Positions 1 to 10,989 of a DNA stretch of 64,000 bases are shown piece by piece (within the stretch, counting starts at the first letter, position 1; each line of letters opens with the position of its first letter). The notes under the pieces were generated by a model that saw only the letters and a program-made list of their open reading frames with translations, did no database searches and was not told the origin of the DNA. Source of the stretch: Salvator merianae. Its lineage: Eukaryota; Chordata; Lepidosauria; Squamata; Teiidae. The translations under genes and the position numbers were made by a program. The stretch is taken from contig QVOM02000029.1 in assembly GCA_003586115.2 (NCBI GenBank), positions 29,898,929 to 29,962,928 on the forward strand, written 5' to 3'.

Positions 1-1037
1 AGAATTAAAACTTAAATCTTAAAGTATATGACATTTAAAACATAGGAAACAGTTGTGGACAAAGATTTCGATTCAGTTTTAAATTCCTTTTTTTACATAG
101 TGTGACTTGTTTAATTCCCTTCTCACCTTCTCCTATTTATACTGAGAAATAGTAGTCTATCCACCTTAGTTAAATATTACAAGTAAAGAAATTAAAGTTT
201 CTTGAACCTCTAAAGTCCTTCTCTTCAGTCACATGCATGTAATAAAGGAATACTCAGACCATATATATTAATTGCAATATTGGTAGATGGTGTCCAGATT
301 ACCCGCCATTCGTCCAAACGTTCCCCGCCCCCCATTCATTCAGATTTGATTGCTGCTATGCATTCATTAACTAATATATCCCAGATAACTTTATGCCACA
401 CTTGTAATTCTACCTTATCCACATATTTCCACTGTCATACAATAATTAGCAGTGCCACATAAATCAAATAATGTAACAAATATTGTTGAGTTAGATGTAA
501 CTTAAGAGGTGTAAAATTATGCCCTAGAAATGTTTCTGGCTTGAGTGGGATTGTTGTTTTATAAACAGGATGCACCATTGACTCATACTGGAAGACTGAG
601 CCTTTGCAGTTCCTCTAAACCCCAGATTTCCATAGGCAACAATTACTTGCATCATCTGGGTTTGCACTTCATTGCAATTTGCAGGAACCAAATCATAGTG
701 CTATGTGAGCGGTGACTGTGTTTTTTTGGTAGGAATATGCATTGACAAATCAAAATTGTGATTGCTGTGGCTTATGGAGATCAAAGGCTAACAGCAAATC
801 ATCAAAGGCTAATAGCAAATCACCCTCCCCTGCACTAGCTGCCTCTATGTATAGACTCTCTGTCTCATGTAAAATGATGTAATTTATTTGTAATTTCAGC
901 ATTTCCATGCCAATATGGTAGCCTTGGTTTGGTATTCCAGTAAAGGTCAGATTCCTGTTCTCATACATGGAGATCCCATAATTTCCCTTTTTAGAGTTCC
1001 CATGACTTCTTACCAGTAATGGTTGGTGCCATTGGAA
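1..1037. other. Intergenic DNA without a recognised gene
   Basis: AT-rich sequence in which I see no coding signal or recognisable transposon. The only local structure is a tandem duplication at 780-821: two 21-base units that differ at one position. Confidence 0.6.
780..821. repeat. Two-unit 21-bp tandem duplication
   Basis: Two adjacent 21-base units (780-800 and 801-821) share the core atcaaaggcta and differ by one C/T change, so this is a recent local slippage or duplication. No function is suggested. Confidence 0.85.
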
Positions 1038-1062
1038 CTAGAAAGTCAGATAGCAAAGCAAC

Positions 1063-2104
1063 TTAAAAGGAAGGCTTACTGGGATCAGAACAGTGAGAGC
1101 TAGTTGTAGGAAAGACACAGTTATGTTGCGATTCTTCCCAAGAATTGGGGAGTTGTTCAATGAAACCTGGGATGAATTTACAGTAAAATTTGCAAAGCCC
1201 AAGAAGTTCAGCACCTGGCAAAGGTGCAAGGGGACTCCCAGTCCAATGCAGCAATCACATTATTTGGATCCATTTCAATACCAAGATTAGATATGCAATT
1301 ACCTAGAAGGTCAAATTTAGGTAGATGAAACTCACATTTCAAGAGTTTAGCATAAAGCTTGTATTCTTGGAGGCTGCTAAGAACTGTGTGGCTATATCAG
1401 AAGATAAAATCCTCAGATTATCAAGATAAGCTATCATAAAAATGTCAGTCATTTCTTTAAACATGTAGTTAATGACATTCTAGAAAACCGAGGCCTATAC
1501 TAAGCCTAAATGGTATTACAAGGTACTCAAACTGTTCATAACATGTATTGAAAGCAGTTTTCCATTCATGCCTCTCCTGAATGCAGATTCATGGTAAACT
1601 TCTCTCAAATCAAGTTTGGTGAATATTTTTGCCTGTCCCAATCTGTTCAATAATTCAGTAATAAGTGGGAATAGTTAACAGTTCTTGACAGAGTTTTTAA
1701 TTAATGCTCTGAAGTTGGTGCAGAATCTAAACTTCCCTACTTTTTTTCTTAACATCATAGGGGAGAAGAAGGGTCATATGAAATTATGCACCAAGCTTTT
1801 GTCAAGAAATTATTTAAAGGCTTTCAATTCAGGCTCCGACATTGAATAGAGATGGCCAGTAGGGAGCTCTAGAATAATGTGATAGTGCATTCAAATGGTT
1901 GGGGCAAGTGCCAGCCTCTGCCTCCTCAAACACATCAGCATAGGCAGCATATTCAATAGGTAATTCATGTGCAGTAGAACAGAGACGTCTGGTGTCATTT
2001 CCTATGAAGGGAACTTCCAAGGCTGCACCACTGAACTCTTTATGAATACAATAGAGGGCATATTTGTCAGTCAAATTTAATTCACTTCTTACTTCAAATA
2101 ACAC
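1063..2104 (-). pseudogene. Gypsy pol: reverse transcriptase fragment, inactivated
   Basis: The segment at 1829-2104 matches the start of gypsy pol, where a short motif (LPIEYAAYADVFEEAEA) precedes RT. Further along, in broken frames, are a segment starting DLREVY, a segment like the usual YEYLVMPFG, and the catalytic box. That box reads YLDN at 1417-1428 instead of YLDD, so a metal-binding aspartate is lost. The connection sequence after RT appears in two overlapping frames at 1038-1254, which indicates a frameshift. The enzyme would have copied the element's RNA into DNA in cytoplasmic particles; this copy cannot. Confidence 0.8.
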
Positions 2105-2329
2105 ATGGTTTATGGTATCTGAACCAATTTAATCCAAGAAGCATGGGCTAGTAAGATGTTTGGACTTCTAGGAATTGGAGATCCTTAGCTGATAAATGTT
2201 CTGGTCATTAAGAGAACAGTTTGATGTATGACCAGTTTCTAGCCACTGGGCCCTTCATAAGTGACAAAAATAATGGATCTGGGCACCTCTAGCATGGGGA
2301 GATTAATTTTTTTCCACCAGGGTGAACTA

Positions 2330-2377
2330 GATCATGGTTGTACTTGCTCCACTATCTACCAGAGCTTTAAAGGTGAA
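2330..2377 (-). pseudogene. Gypsy aspartic protease active-site segment
   Basis: Minus-strand translation gives FTFKALVDSGASTTMI, the hallmark of retropepsin-type proteases: hydrophobic-D-S/T-G-A around the catalytic aspartate. It lies between the zinc-knuckle region and RT, as expected in gypsy elements. The rest of the domain is broken, and a MITE is inserted 7 bases beyond this segment on its N-terminal side. Confidence 0.85.
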
Positions 2378-2383
2378 CTCATT

Positions 2384-2563
2384 GGCCCTTTCTGCACTTG
2401 ACCTTATTCCAGATTATATCTTGGAATAGGGATCTGCCATCTGCAAGCTACTATGAACTATGGCAGACCACACCTGGGGCCTGCTATAATCTGCACTAGT
2501 GTGTGGATAGCAGGTCCCCATTCTGGGATATAGTCCAGAATAAAGCAAAGTGCAGAAAGGGCC
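2384..2563. mobile_element. Family-B MITE, copy 1 (Harbinger-like, 180 bp)
   Basis: The inverted ends read GGCCCTTTCTGCACTT and, on the other side, the reverse complement AAGTGCAGAAAGGGCC. The interior is also largely palindromic (GGGATATAGTCCAGAATA pairs with the left arm). Flanks ATT and ACT are a possible decayed 3-bp target duplication. It is inserted in the gypsy protease region, so it is younger than that element. Other copies lie at 27560, 37373, 46263 and 52783. It has no coding capacity. Harbinger affiliation is inferred from target duplication length and G-rich ends. Confidence 0.8.
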
Positions 2564-2834
2564 ACTGAAACCAGGTACAGTGATGTGTAAGTCCAGGAAC
2601 ATGTGCTTGAGAAGCACATCATTGTTCTTAGCAGGACACACTAGTAGTGGATCCCTGAGTCAGACACAGGACTGGCTGGTGCTGAGCCAGAGTTGGTCTC
2701 CAGTGAGCTAGAGCATTCCATTGTGGTAGCTGCTAGTTACTTTAATTTAGATTTGGCTTCTTTTCTAGCTTGAAGATGAATGCCTTCCTCATAGCCTTTG
2801 TTGCCAAGATGGTTTTGTTTCACAGCTGGTTTTG

Positions 2835-2900
2835 TTAGGACATTTGGCTGCGACATGACCACCTTTCCCCTCCTGCAGTATATGCATAGCCTTTGGGCCT
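2835..2900 (-). pseudogene. Gypsy gag CCHC zinc-knuckle remnant
   Basis: On the minus strand one frame holds the first two cysteines (LCIYC) and the adjacent frame holds the downstream histidine and cysteine (GGHVAAKCP). Together they have the CX2C...GHX4C layout of a nucleocapsid knuckle, but a single-base frameshift splits the motif. It lies upstream (in element sense) of the protease motif, as expected. Confidence 0.7.
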
Positions 2901-3984
2901 ATGGTGGGTCTTTACCACTGTGATCAGGTGGATCTGAGTAACTGCATCACGAGCAAAGTCTAGTACCTGAGTGTCATATACATTCTCAGTTGTATCAAAA
3001 AAACTTTAAGTGAAGCTAGGTTCCCATCATTAATATAAATATCAATATTAATAGCTTAATATTAGATTGTGGTAGTGATTGCTAAGTTTGGGGCAAGACT
3101 GTATACTGGGGCATGGGTGTGCCAGCAGGTTCTCCCTTTAATTTTTCTCCCAGTTCATTGGCCCCTAGAGCAGGTACTGGAGCAGCTGAGATGACAGGTG
3201 ATTGTTGCAGGATAATTTGGGAGTGCAGCAACTGTTGCTGAGGTATCACCTGTCCACCTGCCAATTTCCTAATAGGGGTGTGCAGACAATCAGGGTCAGT
3301 TATTTTGTCACTACTGGAGCTTGAACAGCTAGAGCAGGGGTCTGCATAATCACTGAGACTGGGATTGTTGGCACTGGTTGGTGACCGGCCACTTGGGTAG
3401 CATTTGCCAGTACTGGTCGCGATGAACTCACTTGTATCACAGGTTGGAATTGTGGGGTGCTGGCCTGATGTATTTGAGAGACCCCTACTTGAACAACTAG
3501 AGGCATCCACAGGACCCCAGAGAGTTACTGCATATTGGAAGATGCACATAGTAACTGCCATGGAGACAATTGTCTTGGGAACTATGGTGGGAGCAGTGGA
3601 GGTTGTAGAGAATGCTTGGCTGTTTATTGGAAAGCAGATCTTGGAATGCTCCAGTCTGACCCTGCCAAATGGTGACAAATCTGTTTCCCAGGTTCTCATT
3701 ATAAGTTTCCCAGTGGGTGGCCTGAAGGAATGGCATGGTGAGAGTTGATGATGGTGTACCTGCTTGGGTGGCTCCCCAACATGCCCACTCCACACAGTTT
3801 GAACTGCATCACTAGCAGTCCAGGAACTAAATATGTCTTCTGCAGAGCTCCACCAGATGTAGGAGCTGAGGCACTGAGGCCAAAATGTGCAAGGTTCAAG
3901 ACAGTGCCACCATGGTAGCAAGTACTGTAGGTGGTTTCTCATGGGCTGGTATCCTGGAGGCAGCACCTAGTTATCCATTCTAGT

Positions 3985-4137
3985 AGCCATTGATACACCT
4001 GACCTTCATGAATCTGTCCAATCCGTCCTTAAAGCTATCCAGGTTCATTGCCATAATCACCTCTTCCAGTAGTAAATTCCATACACCAATGCTCCTTGTT
4101 GGTCCTAACTCTCCTACCCATCAGCTTCATAGAGTGC
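3985..4137 (-). mobile_element. CR1-group LINE ORF2 C-terminal fragment
   Basis: The antisense translation pattern (LSNPSLKLSRF..., SSSKFH..., HQLHRVP) matches the antisense of the plus-strand LINE at 42982-43242, so both come from one LINE family. The fragment covers the region just before the 3' UTR and is truncated on both sides. Confidence 0.6.
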
Positions 4138-4154
4138 CCACTGAGATTATCCTG

Positions 4155-4555
4155 GGAATGCCACAATTATGCATGCCACTTCCAATATAATCGTGAGAGA
4201 ATTGTGGGTTTTCGCACATGTTTGGAGGCATCGTCAGTTGAAGTCAGTGTCAGAACCATGTTCACTGCACTGCCATCTTTGTCTGTGCCACAGTCTCAGC
4301 CACACCTGCTTGCCTTTCTCACAGATCCAATGTTCCCTCGTGCTGGTGGTTAGCAGGAATATAGATAAGAACACCGATTATTATAGAACCTTGAGCTGTG
4401 TTATGCTAGATAGTGGAGGTTTGGGGAACTGAGGTGTTTCATAAGTTAGATGCTTGCCTGTAACCTTTGCATTGTGTAACCAATAAAGTCGAAGTAACAT
4501 GCTGAAGTTACTTCTGCTTGGTTTTTGGTCTAGGGTTCTCATTCTGACAGTCAGT
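4155..4555 (+). repeat. LTR-like repeat, putative solo LTR
   Basis: Starts near TGGGAATGCCACA and ends near ...TTCTGACA, giving the TG...CA ends of an LTR, with an AATAAA polyadenylation signal at about 4482. Its first 120 bases resemble the segment at 21690-21830, so it is a dispersed repeat. Its orientation is opposite to the gypsy remnant next to it, so it is not that element's LTR. I found no convincing target duplication. Confidence 0.4.
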
Positions 4556-4717
4556 TCTTAGGCCACACCTAGCCAATATAGAAACTTTATTGAAAGATAG
4601 ATCTTGCAAACTCCTATTTGTTCCTATAGATTAGAGGTCAGTTTTGTACTTTATAGTACTTAATTAGAGTAATTTTTTGTCTTCAGCCTTTAACCCAATG
4701 GTTAAAAAGAATCCTGC

Positions 4718-4812
4718 GGGTTTTCAGATGTTGTTGGACAACAGCTTCCAACAGTTTCAGCCACTACAGTCAGGTTTGGAGAAAGTTACAGCCCAACAAC
4801 ATCTGGAGAGCC
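4718..4812. mobile_element. Short palindromic MITE
   Basis: Imperfect inverted ends share the core CAGATGTTGTTGG (left arm at about 4724; reverse complement CCAACAACATCTG near 4800). At 95 bp it is noncoding. Superfamily is unknown because no target duplication is clear. Confidence 0.55.
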
Positions 4813-4938
4813 TCTAAGTTCCCCATTCCTTCTTTAAGCTCCAACTTTGGAATTAGTAACACTTACTTTCACCACCCTCTGGGTTGTACTAAATTTCTGC
4901 TTCTAATCCCACAGAGCAAAGATAAAGATGTGCTAGAA

Positions 4939-4941
<3 letters not shown>

Positions 4942-4978
<37 letters not shown>
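4942..4978. repeat. (AT)n microsatellite
   Basis: Uninterrupted run of about 18 TA dinucleotides. Likely length-polymorphic; no function inferred. Confidence 0.95.
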
Positions 4979-4980
<2 letters not shown>

Positions 4981-5597
4981 TCCCATGGGCAGCAAATTTT
5001 GTTTTCATTGTAGAACACCCCATCCTTCCCCAGATTCAAAGCATGCCCAAATTTAGACAATCTACAAAGACAGCTTCCTCCAATCCTTCTTTATAGCCTT
5101 CTATCTTTTTGGCTGGAGTCTGGAGAAATCATTATCATTTGCCCTTGGAATTTGATGCTTCTCCCTTTCCAGGTTGCCTCAAGGATCTTCTTCTTATCTC
5201 TCATTTCCATTAAAGTCACAAGCATTGTGCTGTTGGAAATAGTACTTTTCAGTTGGTTCTGGGTGCATATTTTGCAGCAATCAAACAATACAGGAAGCAT
5301 GCTTGTTTGCTGGCAAATCTAGAATAGCAATTGTAATTTTAAAAAAAAGAAAAAATACACTGGATCTTTGCCATTCAATGTAAGTTAAATAGACTGTGCC
5401 CATAGCAGCTTAACTCTAGAGATAGAACATTTAAAAACTTTTCTTTAAATCTACAATATGTGCAACATGGCTACTATGGCTGGGATAGCCATGGCTAAAG
5501 ATCATGAAGAAAATTTTGAAAACTATTTTTTGAAATCATATATCCACTTACCTAGAAATAAGTTTGTCAAATGCACTAGGATTCCTAACTAAGCATA

Positions 5598-6038
5598 GGG
5601 CCTTTTGCATTTTCCACCATAGAACAGGATAATTATCCTGTTCTACAGTGGACCAGAACTCACAGCGCGGCACCTGCGAGGCCTTGGAATATATCGGCAA
5701 CAGGATACCACCATTTGCAGTGAATACTAGCATCCTGCTCATGATAGCAGCCAGGAAACTTCCTGCTGCTGCCATGGTGACTTGGAACACTGCACAATGA
5801 TGCAAGCGCAGCCGCAACACTCTGCATTTGCCCTGGAAGCAAATGCGAACACAGAGTACCAGAAGCAGTTCAGCTGCTTCCTGGTACAGCTGTGGAGTAT
5901 GATTTTGTGCTCCACAGCAGGTAGCGATCAGGAGCAGCTGTAGTCTGCTCCCAGTCTCCAGGGCCCTTCTGCAAAATGCAGAAGCACTTCGCTAGTGAGC
6001 TTTCCCAACACTCACTAGTAAAAAGTGCAAACAGGACA
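5598..6038 (-). mobile_element. Family-A MITE, copy 1 (441 bp)
   Basis: Begins GGGCCTTTTGCA and ends with a decayed reverse complement (GTGCAAACAGGACA). ATA flanks it on both sides (5595-5597 and 6039-6041), a perfect 3-bp target duplication. Near the left end is a perfect 20-bp palindrome (5623-5642, centre GGATAATTATCC), shared with other copies. Orientation is called minus because the palindrome-bearing end is on the left. No transposase is encoded. Confidence 0.85.
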
Positions 6039-6644
6039 ATATATAGATTTGCTCCACTAAGAACCTTTAAACCAAATGCATTTCAATTGCTTCTAAGATG
6101 CTCAAATACAGTAATTATTCATTCATAATTGCACAGTGGGTGTAACTTTAAGTGTACAGAACCTATGTCACCTTTTGTTCATTATAGGCAACATTTGCAC
6201 AATCCTGCAGGACTGCACTTGATGTGATCTGAAAGTGTGGTATGCGTTTGGCACCATGCACCAAAGGAGGACTGTTTCTGGATGTACTGTTGAACTGTGC
6301 CCAGCTTGCAACTTTGGAAGTGAGGAAACTTTTGTTTCTCAGATCTGAAAGTAGACTGGGTGGAGCAGCCACATCAGCACTCTCCGTGGCCCCTCATCCC
6401 ATTCCTGGAGCAATCCGCAGAGAGTGATCTCCATGGCATGTGTTCTGGTGCACCATGCAAACGTTGCCATACAGCCTGAGTCCAAGAATATACTTAGGTG
6501 ACAGCACCGGTTTTGGTGGCCTGAGGGTGGTGGTAAAAGATAGTTATAAATGTTTCAAAGCTGTTTGTAAAGGGCTTCTCAGAACTCCACTCTGCTAACA
6601 GGCAGAATATTTCATGCACACTTCTTCAAAAGAAGTTTTCCAGG

Positions 6645-6906
6645 CAGTGGCGTAGGAAGCAGGGGGCGGGGGGGGCGCCCCGGGCAGCGCGTTGTGCCAG
6701 GTGGCCCATACAGCCAGATCCTTTTCTGCCCGCCTGGCGCTCCGGAGAGTGAGCACGAAAGAGAGCATGGCACGGCGCTGCACCGCACCCGCCCGTCAGT
6801 CGTCGGGGCGGCGGCGGGAGGAGGAGGCTGCAGGGCAGGGCACCCTCGCTTGCGCTCCTCTGCCGCCGCTTTGCCCCGGGTGGCAAAACTTTTAGCTACG
6901 CCGCTG
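6645..6906. mobile_element. Family-D nonautonomous hAT-like element (262 bp)
   Basis: Ends are CAGTGGCGTAGG and CTACGCCGCTG, imperfect inverted repeats starting CAGTG. The 8-base sequence TTTCCAGG flanks it exactly on both sides (6637-6644 and 6907-6914), the signature of hAT transposition. The interior is very rich in G and C and contains chance open frames. A second copy is at 10990-11532. Confidence 0.9.
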
Positions 6907-7570
6907 TTTCCAGGAGTTTCTCACAGCTTCAGATTACTCCAAAGCAGAAGCAGAAGCAGAAGCAAAGCATGTTTTCTTTTGTCTTCAGGGCTGTTTTCTT
7001 CTGCTGATAAAATATTTGTTTTTTGTTTTTTTTTAATCTATCTGCCTTTTTCTTAAAAAAAAAACGTATTTTTGAAATACTTGCAAGGCACCTTCCCATT
7101 TTTTCTATAGAACAGTACACAATTTTACAAATAAATAAATACACTGAGTTCTATTTGAATGTATGATTACTTAAAAGTCACATGTTCTATAATAAAGACA
7201 AGTAAGACTTAAATCTGAGAAAATAATGCATGAAGAATAAACTTAATAGGAAAGCATTAACCTACTCATCCCTCCCAAAACACTAGAAGAGACTGAGAGG
7301 CTTATATTTCATTACCAGTTCTTCTCACCACCACCCCAAGTTAACTGCTGGATTTTTTCAGTAAGTTCTATTGTGTCGTGGGATTTCCCTTTATTCAGTA
7401 TTTTTCTTCTGGAGAGATACAGCCTTCTAAGGGTGATTTTGCACTGGCTGATATACCAGATCACAAGTGTATCACAACCTTCATTCCACATGCTGTTGCA
7501 GTCTAAGGAAGGCTCCTAGTATTCTTGCTGGTCTGGCATATCACGCAATGTGGAATTGCCCTAAGACTAA

Positions 7571-8041
7571 GGCCTTCTCACACTTTACACTAGTCAGTGT
7601 TTGGGTGCTCCCTAATGAAGTGCACCCACACCGCACGGAGGCTCTTGCAATTGGGAGCAGACTATAGCTACTCCCGATTGCTAGTTGCTGTGGTGCACAA
7701 AATCATGCTCCACAGCTGTACCAGGAGCAGCTGGACTGCTCCCAGTACACAGCGTTCACACACTGTTCTAGGTAGGAACACTGAGTTGTGTGGCGCGGAG
7801 TGGTGCAGCATGACTGTGGCTGCATAGTTACTTCCATGTTCCTGGTCACCATGGCAGTGGCCAGAAGTTTCCCCAGTCACTGTCATGGAACAGACTGCCA
7901 GCATTTGCACTGCAAATGCCAGTGTTCCACTGCTGGTATGTTCCAATCCCCGCAGTGTGAATGCCTTTCGTGCTGCGAGGTCTGTTCCACCTTAGAACGG
8001 GATAATTATCGCATTATAAGGTGTAAACTATAAAAAGGCCC
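7571..8041 (+). mobile_element. Family-A MITE, copy 2 (471 bp)
   Basis: Left end GGCCTTCTCACACTTT, right end ...GTGTAAACTATAAAAAGGCCC; TAA flanks both sides (7568-7570 and 8042-8044). The subterminal palindrome (about 7998-8015) has one mismatch from the family form. Internal blocks (GGTCACCATGGCAG at 7844-7857) match the copies at 5598 and 14901. Confidence 0.85.
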
Positions 8042-8373
8042 TAAGAGCCTACAAGTAATCTGATACAACCTACAAGGAATCCTATAAGAGCCTACAAGGA
8101 ATCTTGGGCTTCCCATCAATATTCTGCCATCTTCATTCATGAGACCATCTAATTAAGAGGGAGAACTGGGGAGCAACTGGTCAGAGGGGCTCTCACAAGG
8201 CCTGGACATTCACAAAATGAAGCATGCAAAACTACTCTGGGAATACGATAGGGTTCCCTGTCCTTCGTGATACTGTAGCATTTCCCAGCAGGCTCCAAGA
8301 CTCTTTTTGGAGATTGCCCTAGAATCTGGATCAGGTGGAATCCTAATAAATCACGATAGCACTCCAAAAGGGG

Positions 8374-8570
8374 GGTGCTGTAGCTCAGGGGTAGCACAAG
8401 CAGCCTGGAAAGCAAAGTGTTGCAAGTTAGATTTCAAATGTCTCCCCAGAAGGAGGCAATGGCAAACATTTCTGTATCTCTGCCAAGAAAACTGTGTGGA
8501 GGTGCCCATGGAAGCAACCAGGAGTTGGCCGTGACTTGATGGTCCCCAACACTGATTTTTATTTTTTTTT
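8374..8570 (+). mobile_element. tRNA-derived SINE
   Basis: The 5' part resembles a tRNA gene: TAGCTCAGGGGTAG works as an A-box, and about 35 bases on a decayed B-box is seen (GTTAGATTTCAA). A non-tRNA body follows (GAGGCAATGGCAAAC..., GCCAAGAAAACTGTGTGG, TGACTTGATGG) and then a T/A-rich tail. Such SINEs use RNA polymerase III and LINE machinery. It is not a functional tRNA, because the cloverleaf is broken. Confidence 0.75.
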
Positions 8571-9795
8571 GCATATTGGCTTGGCAAGTGTGAAATGTAA
8601 ACTGGAGTAACAAAAGATAAACTCATCTCTGTTGAAGATTTCTTCAAAGAAATCTTGCATAAGTGTTGGAAATGTGGTTTAGTCACTTTCATTCACGAAA
8701 ATTCCCTGTTTGATTTTTTTTAATCATCACACTTGCAATCATTGTTGAAAAGCATAAATTGAGATGGTTAAGTGTCACACTGTTTTTGATTTCCATGGGA
8801 GTTGCTATAGTTATTCAAAAGTGCAGTACATTGTTATTCCACTAGAGGATGCTGATTTGTAAGCAGTGAAAAACAATATCCAGGTTTTTGCTTGTTAGTA
8901 TTGTAATACTAAAGCAAGAAAAAATAGCTGTTACTTCTTTCCAGGTCACCTGTACTAAACTGTACTGTGCTTGTAATATGCTTCCATAATGCTTCAAGAA
9001 AGACAATGGTGCTTTTACATTTGTTCACAAGTTCAAAGCCAAAGTGCTGTAGAATTTGCCCCACAAATGCAAAAACCACAATAATGCCATGAGCATTGCT
9101 AAAAAGGGCACGGAAAACCTTATAGGCCCTGCAGGCATATATTAGGACAAAATTACTACAGACAAAGCTTGTCTATGGGCAGATGAATAGCAATTGGAAT
9201 AGCAATAAGTAAGCTCACAATTACTTGTTTTTGTTGCTTGTTTGTTTCTATTTTAATTAACATAGTTGTTAAGGGACTATAATTTGGTCACCAAAAATGT
9301 TGTAGCGGCTGGAACCTTTAAAGTACTGTTTTATCCCTGTCACTTCATCAGAATCATCCATACTATCATTGTTTTCTCTGAGTCAGAAGAAAATGCAAAT
9401 GCCTTTGGCAGCACCTCTGCTTACCAATGGAGGTTCCTGCTAAAAATGTTTTCACCACGATGCCTCCACGTGCAGTGGTGACAGGTGCCCCACAGTCAGC
9501 GTGTCTTACTGTCTTTGACTGCCATCCAAGGCACCTGGTATTTTCCACTCTCAGTGCCACTTGAAATGAGACCCCCACACTCCAACACAGAGGCATGAAG
9601 ACATCTTTTCAAGCAGCGACTGTGGCACTTCCTTCCAGCTGCCTACGCAGAACATGGCTGCTTCTGCAAACGGAGTCCCAGCCAGAATCATTCAAATTTA
9701 TACCTACCAAGGATCAAACAGCAGTTTGGCTGGGGAATGGTTTACTGAGCAACCCCTTAACTGTTTGTTTACGCAAACAAAAGCTACTGTGTGCT
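8571..9795. other. No gene recognised
   Basis: Moderately AT-rich sequence with short chance frames. A pair of short inverted words (AGGTGCC at about 9484 and GGCACCT at about 9531) is too small to classify. I see no transposon ends with duplicated flanks. Confidence 0.5.
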
Positions 9796-9803
9796 CTTTT
9801 AAT

Positions 9804-9990
9804 CAGCAATGGCTCATTGCTTTGAGTGCAAATGTTCACATGTCACTGGCAGGGGAGATCGCTGGCCACGGGATCTGTATTTTGCCACAGCAGGCCGCTG
9901 CAAGACCCGCCCAGGGAGGGGTGTGTTTTCATGGCCAGCGATCTCCCCTTCCAGCAACACGTGAACACCCGTGCTTAAAGCGACGAGCTG
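9804..9990. mobile_element. Family-C palindromic hAT-like MITE, copy 1 (187 bp)
   Basis: Almost the whole element is an inverted repeat: GCTCATTGCTTTGAG, TGTTCAC and GGGGAGATCGCTGGCCA on the left pair with TGGCCAGCGATCTCCCC, GTGAACA and CTTAAAGCGACGAGC on the right. The 8-base sequence CTTTTAAT flanks it exactly (9796-9803 and 9991-9998), which assigns it to hAT-type transposition. Noncoding. Confidence 0.9.
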
Positions 9991-10568
9991 CTTTTAATTT
10001 TCTATTGTTAAGGGCCGTTGAGTCAATGCCTGACGACTATATAGATGCATTCATGCTCTTTTCTTGACAGATCTGGAAAGAGTTTTTCCATTACCTTTTT
10101 CTGCGGATCACGCCTGTGACCTGCTGCTTTCCAGGCAGTTGCTCTATTACTAAGGTAATCCCAAGTAAATCTGTACAGATGTTCTGAATTATAACTGCTG
10201 TTATCCCTGAACATTGTCCATCCTGTTTGGAGCTGATGAAACATAGAGTTAACATCTGAAGTTCCACAGCTAAGGCTGCATCCATGTGGCAGCTATTATA
10301 GTTGATCAACAGAGCGAGTCTTCAGGTGTTGGTGCAGAGGTGGGAGCAGCAGCAAGCACATATAATTCACTTCACTACAGCTTCCACTCATAGGGGGATC
10401 AAAGTTTTTGACTAGGCTGGTTTTCACCCTAGTGGAAATCTAGACAGAAGTTGCCCTTTCTTAGTGAAAAAAAGAGAGGGCTGAACAAGAATGAGTAAGT
10501 CATCTACGTATGTAGCTGTGGAGGTGTGAAGAATGTGGTGATGATTTTATATATAAAGTTCGAGATAT

Positions 10569-10761
10569 CAGCGATGGCTCATTGCTTTAAGATTGGGGGT
10601 TCACAAGCCACAGGAAGGGGCGATCACTGGCTGCAAAACCACGCCCCTCCCTGGGGGGGTCTTGCAGCAGCCTGCTGTGTCACTACAGAGGCCCCACAGC
10701 CAGCAATCACCCCTTTCCGCGGCTTGTGAACCCCCATTCTTAAAGCGACGAACTGTTGCTG
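10569..10761. mobile_element. Family-C palindromic hAT-like MITE, copy 2 (193 bp)
   Basis: Same family as 9804-9990. The 36-base arms begin CAGCGATGGCTCATTGC on the left and CAGCAACAGTTCGTCGC on the right (reverse complement), and differ mainly by transitions. Flanks CGAGATAT and TGATATAT agree at 6 of 8 positions, a decayed hAT duplication. Confidence 0.85.
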
Positions 10762-10989
10762 TGATATATATATAGATATAGATGATATAGGTCCAGATAT
10801 ATAGTTTGTTAATTGTATATGTTTCTTGTTCCGCCCTTTGGTGAAAGGGGCATTATAAGTAAACATTGTTATAAGAATGGGCTCACTCAGTCACTCCTGA
10901 GTCTTCCCTAGCCAGCCATGGGAGGGACACACTTCAACAGTTGTTCTACAAGAATTACGGTAAGGGTGCATCAGGAGGTAGCTAAAGCC

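Larger units (their letters stand above)
1040..3966 (-). mobile_element. Ty3/gypsy LTR retrotransposon remnant (gag-pol, decayed)
   Basis: Read on the minus strand, the parts follow gypsy order: a possible gag region (3082-3966), a CCHC zinc-knuckle region (about 2835-2900), an aspartic protease motif (2330-2377), the reverse transcriptase N-terminus (1829-2104), RT core motifs (about 1390-1640) and the connection segment resembling FLGFANF (about 1063-1229). Many frameshifts and stops separate them, so no long product can be made. A family-B MITE (2384-2563) sits in the protease region. No flanking LTR pair in the matching orientation was recognised. Assignment to Ty3/gypsy rests on motif order and similarity recalled from the family; the gag part is the weakest. 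Confidence 0.8.

Noticed and set aside
3082..3966. A 294-residue minus-strand open frame as a host gene
   Set aside because: It lies upstream, in element sense, of the gypsy zinc knuckle and protease, overlaps other frames, and has no recognisable host domain. Treated as decayed gag-region sequence.
6626..6895. Open frames with proline/arginine-rich translations on both strands, in CpG-rich DNA
   Set aside because: They lie entirely inside a hAT-like element with a perfect 8-bp target duplication. GC-rich DNA has few stops, so the frames are chance, and the CpG density is a repeat property rather than a promoter.
8374..8450. A possible tRNA gene
   Set aside because: The A-box is good, but the B-box and stems are broken and a SINE body follows.
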